Notes: generated from the sequence alone by a model not told the origin. 64,000 bases of DNA from Paraburkholderia phosphatilytica (GCF_003443895.1 NZ_QQOA01000018.1:79466-143465), one strand, 5' to 3'. Positions 1-8,902 are shown, counted from the first letter of the stretch. Numbers and translations are program-made.

Positions 1-1
1 C

Positions 2-682
<681 letters not shown>

Positions 683-696
683 GGAACACCGCCGTC

Positions 697-1599
697 ATGA
701 GTTACCGGGAACTGGTCGTCGAGCTGGAGCGGGAACGCGCCGAGGCATTGTCGGACGCGCTGCTCGAACTGGGCGCGCTGTCGGTATCGGTGGAAGACGC
801 CGATGCGGACACGCCCGACGAACAGCCGCTCTTCGGCGAGCCCGGTCTCACGCCGGACCGCACCGCGTGGCAGCATTCGCGCGTGATCGCGCTGATCGCG
901 CCGGAACACGACCCCGCGCTGCTGCTCGTCGCGGCCGCGAACGAGCTGGGCCTCGCAGCGACGCCGCAGTTTGCGCTGCGCGAGGTCGAAGAGCAGGACT
1001 GGGTGCGTCTCACGCAATCGCAGTTCGATCCGATCCAGATCGGCGAGCGGATCTGGGTCGTGCCGTCGTGGCACGACGCGCCGGATCCTGATGCGCTGAT
1101 CCTCGAACTCGATCCAGGCCTCGCATTCGGCACCGGCAGCCATCCCACCACGCGTCTGTGCATGGAATGGCTCGAGCAGAACGTGCAGCCGGGCGTCAGC
1201 GTGCTCGACTACGGCTGCGGCTCCGGCATTCTCGCGATTCTCGCGAAGAAGTGCGGCGCGGGTTCCGTCACGGGTATCGACATCGATCCGCAGGCCGTCG
1301 AATCCGCCCGCCAGAACAGTGCGCGCAATCACGCCGACGTCACGTACGGCTTGCCGGCCGACTGCCCTGCCGGCGAGTTCGACATCGTCGTCGCCAACAT
1401 CCTGTCGAATCCGCTGAAACTGATGTCGTCGATGCTGTCGTCGAAGGTGAAACCGGGCGGCAGCATTGCGCTTTCCGGCATCCTCGCGCGCCAGGCCGAC
1501 GAAGTCGCGCGCGTGTACGAACGCTGGATCGATATCGCGGTCTGGCGCGAGCACGAAGGCTGGGTCTGTCTTGCCGGAACGCGCCGCGAAAGCATTTAG
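697..1599 (+). CDS. prmA: Ribosomal protein L11 methyltransferase
   Basis: This is a 300-residue SAM-dependent methyltransferase that trimethylates ribosomal protein L11. The start is the ATG at 697 (MSYRELVVELE), 14 bp after the accC stop. Upstream codons in this frame are out-of-frame accC sequence and were excluded. The N-terminal substrate-recognition domain covers about residues 1-100. The SAM-binding motif I is VLDYGCGSGILAI near residue 170, followed by an acidic motif GIDIDPQAVE. The PrmA signature NILSNPL is near residue 230. Length matches the family (about 295-300). It probably belongs to the accBC operon. Confidence 0.97.
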   Translation: MSYRELVVELERERAEALSDALLELGALSVSVEDADADTPDEQPLFGEPGLTPDRTAWQHSRVIALIAPEHDPALLLVAAANELGLAATPQFALREVEEQDWVRLTQSQFDPIQIGERIWVVPSWHDAPDPDALILELDPGLAFGTGSHPTTRLCMEWLEQNVQPGVSVLDYGCGSGILAILAKKCGAGSVTGIDIDPQAVESARQNSARNHADVTYGLPADCPAGEFDIVVANILSNPLKLMSSMLSSKVKPGGSIALSGILARQADEVARVYERWIDIAVWREHEGWVCLAGTRRESI

Positions 1600-1644
1600 A
1601 ATAGGGCGTATAACCATCTTCGGCCATCGGCTGCCCTGCCCGAC

Positions 1645-3651
1645 ATGCTTCTTGCAACGCGTTGCCCGTTCTGCGAAACCGTCTTCCGTCTGCTGCCGGC
1701 GCATCTATCCGCGCGGCGCGGACTCGTACGGTGCGGACATTGCCAGGAAGTCTTCGACGCATCGGGCAGCCTGTACGAGCTGCCCGCCAGCGGAGACTTT
1801 CGCTCGGCCATTCCGGTATCGGCCGAAACCGCTGCCGCGCTGACAGCAGGCGTCGAACTGCCGGCGCAGGCCACACCGGTTGCGCCATCCACACCGGCCG
1901 CAGCTTCCACCGAATACCTCGACACGCCGGCGCCGCCGTCGCATTCCGCGAGCGCGGAACCCACTGCGCCATTCGATGCTGGCGCCACTTCGCATGAAGC
2001 GGCCGGTGACGATGAATCGCGGGAAACGGTACATCGCGATTCGCCCGCCGAACCCGGCGCGCACGTCACGCCCGCGCACGAAATGTCGGCGCCGCCCGTC
2101 GAGCACGATGCCGCGCCGTTCGGCGTCATTCACGCTGCGGAACCGTCGGAGCCTTCCGCGCCTTCGGAACCTGAACCGGCACGCGAACATTTCAACGACT
2201 CGCTGAACGCACAACCGCTGCATCGCGACGCGTTCAGCAATCCGCCGGACGCGTCGAGCCAAGCGGCACATGAGCCGTCCGACGAAGCACTCGGCAAACA
2301 TGCCGGTGTCGCGACACCCGCATGGGGCGAGCACGCGGCAACGCCGCCGTTCAATGCGCCGCACGACACGCACGGCCAGGTCTCGCGACCCGCGGGCGCA
2401 GGGCCGGACATGCCGGGCACGCCGCCGGACTTCGCGTCGCCGTCGTGGGATCCGTGGGCGCCTCCGCCGGATGTTCAGTTCGACGAAAAGCTGCGCTACA
2501 GCCGGGCCGATCTGCCGTACACGACCTTCGCGCCGGCCGTCGCGCCGATGCGCCGTCCGAAGCAGGAAATGCAGCGCGCGGCGTTCGAACCGCACGCGCA
2601 TCCGGAGCCGTACGCGGAAGCGCACCCGGAGCCACACGCGCAGCCCCACCCCGAATCGACGCTGCCGCCCGATCACGTGGAGCCGGGTTTCATGCCCGCG
2701 CCGGCGCTCGAGCGCGAGTTGCCGCCGCCGCACGAATGGAAGCCGGTCGAGCGCGAGGTGCCGCCGCCAGCGCCGCCGTCACCAGCGCCTGCAGCTGCGC
2801 CGCACGCCGTGCAGGCGGATGCGGCGGAACCGTCGTTCGCCGGTCACGCTGCGCGAACGTCGATCGATCGCGAAAGCGAACTGCGCGAACCGCGCGAGCC
2901 GCGTTTCGGCCCCGAGGCCGGCGAGCCCTATGTCGGTCCGTCCACCCAGGCGCAAAGCGAACCGCCATTCGGCGAGCCGTTCGGCGAGTCGTACCGTGAC
3001 GCGCACCGCGAGCCGGCTGCCGACCCGTTCAATGATCCGCTCAGTGATCCCTTCACCGAGCCGCCGCCCGCCGCCAGGCCCTATGGCCAGCCGTTCGCGG
3101 CGCCGCTCGCGGATGACGGCGGCGAACACTTCGCCGTGATCCGCGAGACACGCAGGCACGGCGCCCGGTCGACCGGCTGGACCGTGCTCGGCGCGATGAT
3201 CGCCGTGTTGCTGGTCGTGCTGCTGATCGCGCAGGTTGCGTGGTGGCAGCGCGAATCGGTGATGGTCTACTGGCCGGCGTCGCAGCCGCTGTTCGCGCAG
3301 GCGTGCGAACAGCTCGGCTGCACGGTGGCGCCGCCGCGCGATATCGATGGGCTCGTCGTCGAGCCGTCGGATCTGCGCGAAGTGGAGAACAATCCGCACA
3401 AGCTCGAGCTGAGAATGCCGCTACGCAACCGCTTCAGCGTCGCGCTCGCGTATCCCGCCGTCGAGCTGACGCTGCTCGACGAGCACAACAACATTGTCGT
3501 GCGGCGCGTGCTGTTGCCGCAGGACTATGTCAGGCCCGGTACCCCAATCGGCGCCGGCTTGCCGGCGCACTCCAGCCAGACCATGATCGTGCGTCTCGAC
3601 CTCGGCACCGCAGTGGCGTCGAACTTCCTCGCACAGATCTTCTACCCGTAG
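1645..3651 (+). CDS. DUF3426 zinc-ribbon, single-pass membrane protein with very long Pro/Glu-rich linker
   Basis: A 668-residue protein of unknown function. Residues 1-35 form an MJ0042-type zinc ribbon with cysteines at 7, 10, 30 and 33 (CPFC and CGHC). A transmembrane segment lies at about 511-532 (VLGAMIAVLLVVLLIAQVAW), followed by a roughly 135-residue C-terminal DUF3426 domain ending FLAQIFYP, probably periplasmic. Between ribbon and membrane lie about 470 residues rich in Pro, Glu, Ala and His, including EPHAHPEP-like repeats, which are probably disordered. Such proteins commonly follow prmA in beta-proteobacteria. The start is the ATG at 1645, 45 bp after prmA. Family membership is clear; function is not known. 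Confidence 0.85.
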   Translation: MLLATRCPFCETVFRLLPAHLSARRGLVRCGHCQEVFDASGSLYELPASGDFRSAIPVSAETAAALTAGVELPAQATPVAPSTPAAASTEYLDTPAPPSHSASAEPTAPFDAGATSHEAAGDDESRETVHRDSPAEPGAHVTPAHEMSAPPVEHDAAPFGVIHAAEPSEPSAPSEPEPAREHFNDSLNAQPLHRDAFSNPPDASSQAAHEPSDEALGKHAGVATPAWGEHAATPPFNAPHDTHGQVSRPAGAGPDMPGTPPDFASPSWDPWAPPPDVQFDEKLRYSRADLPYTTFAPAVAPMRRPKQEMQRAAFEPHAHPEPYAEAHPEPHAQPHPESTLPPDHVEPGFMPAPALERELPPPHEWKPVEREVPPPAPPSPAPAAAPHAVQADAAEPSFAGHAARTSIDRESELREPREPRFGPEAGEPYVGPSTQAQSEPPFGEPFGESYRDAHREPAADPFNDPLSDPFTEPPPAARPYGQPFAAPLADDGGEHFAVIRETRRHGARSTGWTVLGAMIAVLLVVLLIAQVAWWQRESVMVYWPASQPLFAQACEQLGCTVAPPRDIDGLVVEPSDLREVENNPHKLELRMPLRNRFSVALAYPAVELTLLDEHNNIVVRRVLLPQDYVRPGTPIGAGLPAHSSQTMIVRLDLGTAVASNFLAQIFYP

Positions 3652-3663
3652 TCGGCACTCGAA

Positions 3664-3683
3664 CGTCCGCCATCCGGCGGACG
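3664..3683 (+). terminator. Hairpin after the DUF3426 gene
   Basis: A perfect 8-bp stem (CGTCCGCC / GGCGGACG) with a 4-nt loop lies 12 bp after the stop codon. There is no clear U-run, so intrinsic termination is uncertain. It could instead be an mRNA 3'-end or processing structure. Confidence 0.35.
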
Positions 3684-3722
3684 ACTATCACGTCAATCTC
3701 TGACGAATCTTCGGAGCACACA

Positions 3723-4223
3723 ATGAGTCAAGTCACGCTGGGCGGCAATCCGATCGAAGTAGGCGGCACGTTTCTGTCGGTGGGTCAAAGCGCCCCCGAG
3801 TTCTCGCTGATCGGCAAGGATCTGCAACCCCTCACGCTCGCCGCGTTCGCCGGCAAGCGCAAGGTTCTCAACATCGTCCCGAGCCTCGACACGCCGACCT
3901 GCGCGACGTCGACGCGCAAGTTCAACGAAGCCGCCGCGAGCCTGAACAACACCGCGGTCATCGTGATTTCGGGCGACCTGCCGTTCGCGGCGTCGCGCTT
4001 CTGCTCGACGGAAGGTATCGCGAATGTCGTCACGGCATCGACGTTCCGCGGCCGCGAGTTCGCGAAGGCCTACGGCGTCGACGTGACGAGCGGCCCGCTC
4101 ACCGGTCTGACGGCGCGCGCTGTCGTCGTGCTCGACGAGAACAACAAGGTCGTGCACTCGGAGCTCGTCGGCGAGATCAAGAACGAACCGAACTACGACG
4201 CCGCGCTCGCCGCACTGAAGTAA
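3723..4223 (+). CDS. tpx: Thiol peroxidase (Tpx, atypical 2-Cys peroxiredoxin)
   Basis: A 166-residue periplasm/cytosol-type thiol peroxidase that reduces H2O2 and alkyl hydroperoxides using thioredoxin. The peroxidatic cysteine is C60 within SLDTPTCATSTRKF, and the resolving cysteine is C94 (ASRFCSTEG). Both sit where the family places them (C61/C95 in E. coli). The start is the ATG at 3723, preceded by GGAG at 3712-3715, a good ribosome binding site. No signal peptide is visible. The gene is probably monocistronic: a hairpin precedes it and a terminator follows. Confidence 0.97.
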   Translation: MSQVTLGGNPIEVGGTFLSVGQSAPEFSLIGKDLQPLTLAAFAGKRKVLNIVPSLDTPTCATSTRKFNEAAASLNNTAVIVISGDLPFAASRFCSTEGIANVVTASTFRGREFAKAYGVDVTSGPLTGLTARAVVVLDENNKVVHSELVGEIKNEPNYDAALAALK

Positions 4224-4243
4224 GCCGTTCCGCATCACGCTCC

Positions 4244-4270
4244 GCGCCGCGCTTCGTGCGCGGCGCTTTC
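4244..4270 (+). terminator. Rho-independent terminator of tpx
   Basis: A 9-bp perfect GC stem (GCGCCGCGC / GCGCGGCGC) with loop TTCGT, followed by TTTCGT, 20 bp after the tpx stop. Confidence 0.7.
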
Positions 4271-4416
4271 GTATCATCGGTCGTTGCGATGCCTGCCGGT
4301 TAGCCCCCCGCGCGTTATGCAGGTCTGCCACCTGCCGGTATCGCACTACGACCACGAGTCACGGCTCGGCTCGAGAAAAGCCGGGTCCTGTCCGATTACT
4401 ACTGGGAAGATCGATC

Positions 4417-5358
4417 TTGGCCACGCTGATCAGCGGTTCGCTCGCCTACGACAACATCATGAAGTTCGAAGGCCGTTTCCGGGAGCACATCCTGCCCGAG
4501 CAGGTGCACATCCTGAACGTGAGCTTCCTCGTGCCGACGATGCGCCGCGAATTCGGCGGCTGTGCCGGCAACATCGCCTATTCGCTGCATCTGCTCGGCG
4601 GCGACGCGCGCCCGATGGGCACGCTCGGCGCGATCGACGGGCAGCTCTATATGGAGCGCTTCGCCGCGCTCGGCATCGCGACCGACATGGTCCGCGTGAT
4701 GCCCGACATGTACTCGGCGCAGGCGATGATCACGACCGACCTGGAAAACAACCAGCTCGCCGCGTTCCACCCGGGCGCGATGATGCAGTCGCACGTGACG
4801 CGCGTCGAGGATGCAAAAGACATCAAGCTCGGCATCGTCGCGCCGGACGGCTTCGACGGCATGATCCAGCACTCCGAACAGTTCGCCGCCGCCGGCATTC
4901 CGTTCATCTTCGATCCGGGCCAGGGGCTGCCGCTCTTCGGCGGCGAGTCGCTGCGCCGCATGATTGAACTTGCCACTTACGTGGCGGTCAACGACTACGA
5001 GGCCGCGCTCGTCAGCAACAAGACGGGCTGGTCGATCGACGAAATCGCATCGCGGGTCGATGCGCTGATCGTCACCCGCGGCGAGCACGGCGCGCAGATC
5101 CATCATTCGGGCAGCATCGAAGACATTCCGGCGGTCAAGGCGCAGCAGGTGCTCGACCCGACCGGCTGCGGCGACGCGTTCCGTGGCGGCCTTCTGTACG
5201 GCATCGAAAAGGGCTTCGGCTGGGCGGCCACCGGCCGTCTCGCGAGCCTGATGGGCGCGCTGAAGATCGAACATCAAGGGCCGCAGAACTACGCGCCGAC
5301 GCGCGCGGAAATCAACGAACGATTCAGGCAGGCATTCGGTCACGACCTGCCGCAATAA
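4417..5358 (+). CDS. PfkB-family sugar/nucleoside kinase
   Basis: A 313-residue ribokinase-fold kinase. The PfkB signature 1 region EFGGCAGNIAYSLHLLGG is near residues 46-63. Signature 2, DPTGCGDAFRGG, is near 247-258, with the catalytic base at about D253. The start is TTG at 4417, well supported by GGGAAG 8 bp upstream and by the conserved N-terminus ATLISGSLAYDNIM. A PfkB-type nucleoside kinase has been described from Burkholderia thailandensis, and this protein may be its ortholog (recall only). The exact substrate (adenosine, other nucleoside or sugar) cannot be read from the sequence. It is followed after 19 bp by a lipoprotein gene. Confidence 0.85.
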   Translation: MATLISGSLAYDNIMKFEGRFREHILPEQVHILNVSFLVPTMRREFGGCAGNIAYSLHLLGGDARPMGTLGAIDGQLYMERFAALGIATDMVRVMPDMYSAQAMITTDLENNQLAAFHPGAMMQSHVTRVEDAKDIKLGIVAPDGFDGMIQHSEQFAAAGIPFIFDPGQGLPLFGGESLRRMIELATYVAVNDYEAALVSNKTGWSIDEIASRVDALIVTRGEHGAQIHHSGSIEDIPAVKAQQVLDPTGCGDAFRGGLLYGIEKGFGWAATGRLASLMGALKIEHQGPQNYAPTRAEINERFRQAFGHDLPQ

Positions 5359-5377
5359 ATTGAGTGGGAGTCTGACA

Positions 5378-5857
5378 ATGCAATCGACCATGAGTCGCAT
5401 GGTGGTGGCCGGCCTGATCGCCGGCACGCTCGCCATGTCGGGGTGCGCGTACAACAGCAGTTCGGCGGACGTCTACACGGCGTCGCAGGCGCAGCGCGAG
5501 GAAACGGTCCGCATGGGCACCGTCGAAAGCGTGCGCGCGGTGAAGATCAGCTCGAACAACGGCCAGCCGAGCGGCCTCGGCGCGATCGGCGGCGGCGCGA
5601 TCGGCGCGGTGGCCGGCAGCGCGATCGGCGGCGGCCGCGGCTCGATCGTGACCGGCATCATCGGCGGTATCGCGGGCGCGGTGGCGGGCAATGCGGTCGA
5701 GAACGGCGTCGCGATGCGCGACGGCCTCGAGGTCACGGTGCGCCTGGACAACGGCGATCTGCGCGCGATCACGCAGAGCGCCACCGGCGAAATCTTCCAG
5801 GCGGGCGATCGCGTCCGTCTGCTGTCCAGCGGCGGCGTGACGCGGGTCACGCACTAG
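5378..5857 (+). CDS. Glycine-zipper 2TM outer-membrane lipoprotein (SlyB/Pcp-like)
   Basis: A 159-residue lipoprotein. The start is the ATG at 5378, with GTGGGAG at 5364-5370 as ribosome binding site. The signal peptide ends in the lipobox LAMSGC (Cys near residue 23). A glycine-zipper pair follows at about residues 65-110 (GGGAIGAVAGSAIGG and GGIAGAVAGNAV), the hallmark of SlyB/17-kDa antigen proteins. The C-terminal domain (LEVTVRLDNGDLRAI) is also typical. The likely role is envelope integrity; no specific function can be assigned. It lies 19 bp downstream of the kinase gene and is closed by a strong terminator. Confidence 0.88.
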   Translation: MQSTMSRMVVAGLIAGTLAMSGCAYNSSSADVYTASQAQREETVRMGTVESVRAVKISSNNGQPSGLGAIGGGAIGAVAGSAIGGGRGSIVTGIIGGIAGAVAGNAVENGVAMRDGLEVTVRLDNGDLRAITQSATGEIFQAGDRVRLLSSGGVTRVTH

Positions 5858-5912
5858 CCTCGTTTCTCTTTCCCCTGTATCGCGGCGTCAGCTGGGCGCC
5901 GCGGTTTCCTCG

Positions 5913-5946
5913 AACGCATGCGCTCCCCTGTGCATGCGTTTTTTTA
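5913..5946 (+). terminator. Rho-independent terminator of the lipoprotein gene
   Basis: Stem AACGCATGC / GCATGCGTT around a 10-nt loop, followed by a run of seven T residues, 55 bp after the stop. Confidence 0.9.
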
Positions 5947-5952
5947 TGGGCG

Positions 5953-5990
5953 AAAAAAATCCCGTCGGCCGCGAAGCGGCGACGGGATTC
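5953..5990 (-). terminator. Rho-independent terminator of the H1-like gene (minus strand)
   Basis: On the minus strand a near-perfect stem (ATCCCGTCG...CGACGGGAT with an inner GCCGC/GCGG pairing around a short loop) runs straight into TTTTTTTCG. It lies about 75 bp beyond the stop of the H1-like gene and back-to-back with the preceding plus-strand terminator, separating the two convergent genes. Confidence 0.88.
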
Positions 5991-6064
5991 ATGACTGAGC
6001 CCCGTTCCTCAGTCGGCCGGCGCGTACATAGCGCGCCAGTTATCTGGCCTGGGTAGTCGTTTTA

Positions 6065-6631
6065 TTACGGACGGCTACCGGTCGGGAACGGCCATGCAGC
6101 AGCCGGGTTCAACGCGGTCTTCACCGTTGCAGCAGGTGCGGTCGACGCAGCGGGCGCAGCGGCAGCAGGCGCAGCAGCAGCGGCGGCCTTCTTCGCGGCA
6201 GCCTTCTTCGCAGGCGCAGCCTTCTTGGCAGGAGCAGGCTTCTTGGCGGCAGCCTTCTTCGCAGGCGCTTTCTTCGCAGCCTTCTTGGCTGCGGTCTTCT
6301 TCGCCGCGGCCTTCTTGGCCGGTGCAGCCTTCTTCGCCGCGACCTTCTTCACCGCGACTTTCTTGACTGCTGCCTTCTTCGCCGGCGCCTTCTTGGCTGC
6401 AACCTTCTTCGCCGCGACCTTCTTCACCGCGACTTTCTTTGCAGCAGCCTTCTTCGCCGGTGCCTTCTTCGCTGCAACCTTCTTCGCCGCGACCTTCTTC
6501 ACTGCGACCTTCTTCGCCGCAACCTTCTTCACCGCGACTTTCTTCGCAGCGGCCTTCTTCGCCGGAGCAGCCTTCTTCGCAGCGACCTTCTTCACAGCGG
6601 CTTTCTTAGCAGCCTTCTTGGCAGTTGCCAT
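6065..6631 (-). CDS. Histone H1-like DNA-binding protein (alanine/lysine repeat)
   Basis: A 188-residue, extremely basic low-complexity protein made of AAKK, VKKV and APAKK units, like the H1-like nucleoproteins of Burkholderia and Bordetella (BpH1 type) and the C-terminal half of eukaryotic H1. It probably binds DNA without sequence specificity and compacts the nucleoid. The start is taken as the second of two adjacent ATGs (MATAKKAAKK at 6631), because AGGAG lies 6 nt before it and only 3 nt before the first (6634). The last 40 residues switch to an Ala/Pro/Thr tail ending FPTGSRP. The DNA is internally repetitive, so the length probably varies between strains. Confidence 0.88.
   Translation of the reverse strand: MATAKKAAKKAAVKKVAAKKAAPAKKAAAKKVAVKKVAAKKVAVKKVAAKKVAAKKAPAKKAAAKKVAVKKVAAKKVAAKKAPAKKAAVKKVAVKKVAAKKAAPAKKAAAKKTAAKKAAKKAPAKKAAAKKPAPAKKAAPAKKAAAKKAAAAAAPAAAAPAASTAPAATVKTALNPAAAWPFPTGSRP
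6170..6630. repeat. Degenerate tandem coding repeat of the H1-like gene
   Basis: About 460 bp of imperfect short repeats (plus-strand units such as CTTCTTCGCCGCGACCTTCTT and close variants) encode the AAKKVAVKKV-type protein repeats. Long identical stretches recur at about 6405-6440 and 6475-6545. This is coding low-complexity DNA, not a CRISPR array: there are no unique spacers. Confidence 0.8.
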
Positions 6632-6657
6632 CATTTTCTCCTTCAGGTTTTTCAGAT

Positions 6658-6686
6658 GAGTAAGTTCAAACAACACCCTTCGTCAA
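6658..6686 (-). promoter_or_regulatory. Candidate sigma-70 promoter of the H1-like gene
   Basis: On the minus strand, TTGACG (6681-6686) is followed after 17 bp by TTACTC (6658-6663), about 27 bp before the start codon. The -35 is good and the -10 weak. Position and spacing fit. Confidence 0.4.
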
Positions 6687-7083
6687 AACCCGCTTCCCGC
6701 GGACGCTTATCAAGGCGGTCGCTACGAAGCGGGCTATTCATCGGCGTACGCAGTCGATGCGCGCTTACGCTAATGAATACGGTAAGGCGCGCCGTGCCAG
6801 TGGGCACCGCGCGCCAGGTACGGTCGGCGTCGGATACCGACGCCGGCAATCGTTTGATCAGGCCGCTGGCCGATGGACCAGCGCCTTTCTCCGGGGGGAA
6901 GTTTGCCCATCCCACTGAAGGGTTCGCAAAGTGCCGGTGGTCAAAGTGAGCCGCGAAGGCGCGTAGCTCACTGGGCGGGCTTTGCATCAGGCGTTCCTGC
7001 TCCTCATCATCTTCGCCGGCGCGCGCCGCGTGCGCGCTGCCAGCATCCCCATCAACTTGTTGCGCGAGGCACTCGACTCAGGG
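6687..7083. other. Gene-free stretch between nrdB and the H1-like gene, with nested hairpins
   Basis: No convincing coding frame is visible. The stretch contains three consecutive GC-rich stem-loops at 6759-6847. The first (GCGCGCTTAC / GTAAGGCGCGC) shares bases with the second (13-bp stem GGCGCGCCGTGCC, one mismatch), so the two cannot form together. The third is a 9-bp perfect stem (CGGCGTCGG-ATA-CCGACGCCG). None has a U-run. The rest shows no recognisable signal. Confidence 0.5.
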
Positions 7084-8355
7084 TCATTCCCAGGAGAGTG
7101 CGCCGCCAGTCTGATATTCGATGACCCGCGTCTCGAAGAAGTTGCGTTCCTTCTTCAGGTCGATCATCTCGCTCATCCACGGGAACGGGTTTTCCTCGTT
7201 CGGGTACAACGGGTCGAGGCCGATCTGCTGGCAGCGACGGTTGCAGATGAAGCGCAGGTAGCTCTTGAACATCGACGCATTGAGACCGAGCACGCCGCGC
7301 GGCATCGTGTCTTCGGCGTAACGATATTCGAGGTCGACCGCGTGCTTGAAGATCTCACGGATCTCGGCACGGAACTCGGCCGTCCACAGATGCGGGTTTT
7401 CCAGCTTGATCTGGTTGATCAGGTCGATGCCGAAATTGCAGTGCATCGACTCGTCGCGCAGGATGTATTGGTACTGTTCCGCGGCGCCAGTCATCTTGTT
7501 CTGGCGGCCGAGCGCGAGAATCTGCGTAAACCCGACGTAAAAGAACAGACCTTCCATCACGCACGCGAACACGATCAGCGACTTGAGCAGTTTCTGGTCC
7601 GCTTCGAGCGTGCCGGTCTTGAAGGCCGGGTCGGTCAGCGTGTGGATGAACGGAATCAGGAACTCGTCCTTCGCGCGGATCGACGACACCTCGTGGTACG
7701 CGTTGAAGATCTCGCCTTCGTCCAGGCCGAGCGATTCGACGATGTACTGGTAAGCGTGCGTGTGGATCGCCTCTTCGAACGCCTGGCGCAGCAGGAACTG
7801 GCGGCATTCGGGCGCCGTGATGTGGCGGTAGGTGCCCAGCACGATGTTGTTCGCCGCGAGCGAGTCCGCCGTGACGAAGAATCCGAGATTGCGCTTGACG
7901 ATGCGACGCTCGTCTTCGGTCAGACCGTTCGGGTCCTTCCAGAGCGCGATGTCGCGGGACATGTTGATTTCCTGCGGCATCCAGTGATTCGCGCAGCCCG
8001 ACAGGTACTTCTCCCACGCCCACTTGTACTTGAACGGCACGAGCTGGTTGACGTCGGTCTGGCCGTTGATGATGCGCTTGTCGGCAACGTTCACGCGCGC
8101 TTCGCTGCTCGCGGCCGGCGCGGCTGCTGCGGTGTTCTGGTTCGCGTAGGGAGCGACGGCGATGTCGTTCGCGAAGATGTCGCGCGCCGAAGGTGCCGGC
8201 GAGGTTGCCTGCTGTGCTGCCTGTTGTGCTGCGTACTGAGCGGGACGCGTTGCGGTCTGCGTTCCGACAGCCGTACCCGAGGGATCACGCAACGTGTTCA
8301 GTTGCGCACCGCTCGCGGGAGTTACGGCAGTGATCTCGTCATCCCAGTTGAGCAT
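7084..8355 (-). CDS. nrdB: Ribonucleoside-diphosphate reductase class Ia, beta subunit
   Basis: A 423-residue R2 protein carrying the di-iron/tyrosyl radical cofactor that activates NrdA for deoxyribonucleotide synthesis. The ferritin-like metal ligands are visible: D in FVTADSL, E and H in EEAIHTHAY, and E and H in RDESMH. The radical tyrosine is the Y of EEAIHTHAY. The C-terminus VIEYQTGGALSWE is the tail that docks on NrdA. The start is the ATG at 8355 (MLNWDDEIT), with GGTGA 6 nt upstream. The upstream in-frame extension lacks conserved sequence and was dropped. An N-terminal stretch of about 80 residues rich in Ala and Gln precedes the core. The gene lies 547 bp downstream of nrdA. Confidence 0.96.
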   Translation of the reverse strand: MLNWDDEITAVTPASGAQLNTLRDPSGTAVGTQTATRPAQYAAQQAAQQATSPAPSARDIFANDIAVAPYANQNTAAAAPAASSEARVNVADKRIINGQTDVNQLVPFKYKWAWEKYLSGCANHWMPQEINMSRDIALWKDPNGLTEDERRIVKRNLGFFVTADSLAANNIVLGTYRHITAPECRQFLLRQAFEEAIHTHAYQYIVESLGLDEGEIFNAYHEVSSIRAKDEFLIPFIHTLTDPAFKTGTLEADQKLLKSLIVFACVMEGLFFYVGFTQILALGRQNKMTGAAEQYQYILRDESMHCNFGIDLINQIKLENPHLWTAEFRAEIREIFKHAVDLEYRYAEDTMPRGVLGLNASMFKSYLRFICNRRCQQIGLDPLYPNEENPFPWMSEMIDLKKERNFFETRVIEYQTGGALSWE

Positions 8356-8902
8356 AAATGTCACCATCAATTTAGAACGGTTTGTACCATCTTTTCGTGA
8401 GCGATAAAAGGGCTCGCACACGAAAAATCCTGTTTTCGATTCGCGTTGCGACCTACATACAACACTTTGATCAGCGTGATGCGTGCATCGCTTCTTCGAT
8501 CGCTGCATCTCGCGCGATCGAATCGCGTCGATCGAGATGCTTCGTTGCGTCGCGGACCGATCGTTTGATGTGCTTCCGATGTGTCCGCGGTGGTCTTCGC
8601 ACTGCGCGCTTCACTGCACTCTGCACTGCGCTTCGTACGGAACTGCGCGCTGAGCTTCGCGACGCTCGCGTGGAGCTCATGCGCGTCGATGCGTGGCTCG
8701 CGATGGCGGAGCGCGAGTCGCGCTCGCCGCCGCCGTGTATTGCTTTGCTGCCCCCGTTCGCCCGACGTTCTCTCTACTCTCTATATAGAGTGAGCGTCTT
8801 CGCGCTCACCCGGTTCGGACTATCTTGATGCGGCACACTCGTGCAGTACACCGCGCGGCACGCTGTGCGGGTCGCACGTTGCGTGCCGCGTCCTGCTACG
8901 AC
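8356..8902. other. Unusually long nrdA-nrdB spacer
   Basis: This is 547 bp between two co-oriented genes that are usually close. No frame has credible codon use: a 69-codon Arg/Ser-rich minus-strand frame ending at 8471 is dominated by CGA and was not accepted. The spacer holds a 12-bp perfect palindrome CTCTATATAGAG (8779-8790) overlapping a 7-bp stem-loop GTGAGCG-TCTTCG-CGCTCAC (8790-8809), about 100 bp past the nrdA stop. Short GCACTGCGC-like repeats lie near 8600-8660. No clear promoter or terminator is seen. Confidence 0.45.

Noticed and set aside
6170..6630. Regular short repeats that could suggest a CRISPR array
   Set aside because: The units are contiguous and in frame, encode AAKK/VKKV peptides, and lack spacers of uniform unique sequence.
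6652..6987. A 111-codon minus-strand frame upstream of the H1-like gene
   Set aside because: It runs through several strong hairpins and the likely promoter and shows no recognisable domain.
8471..8680. A 69-codon minus-strand frame in the nrdA-nrdB spacer encoding a basic Arg/Ser-rich peptide
   Set aside because: Codon use (many CGA and other rare codons), no ribosome binding site and no recognisable motif; its basic composition follows from base composition.
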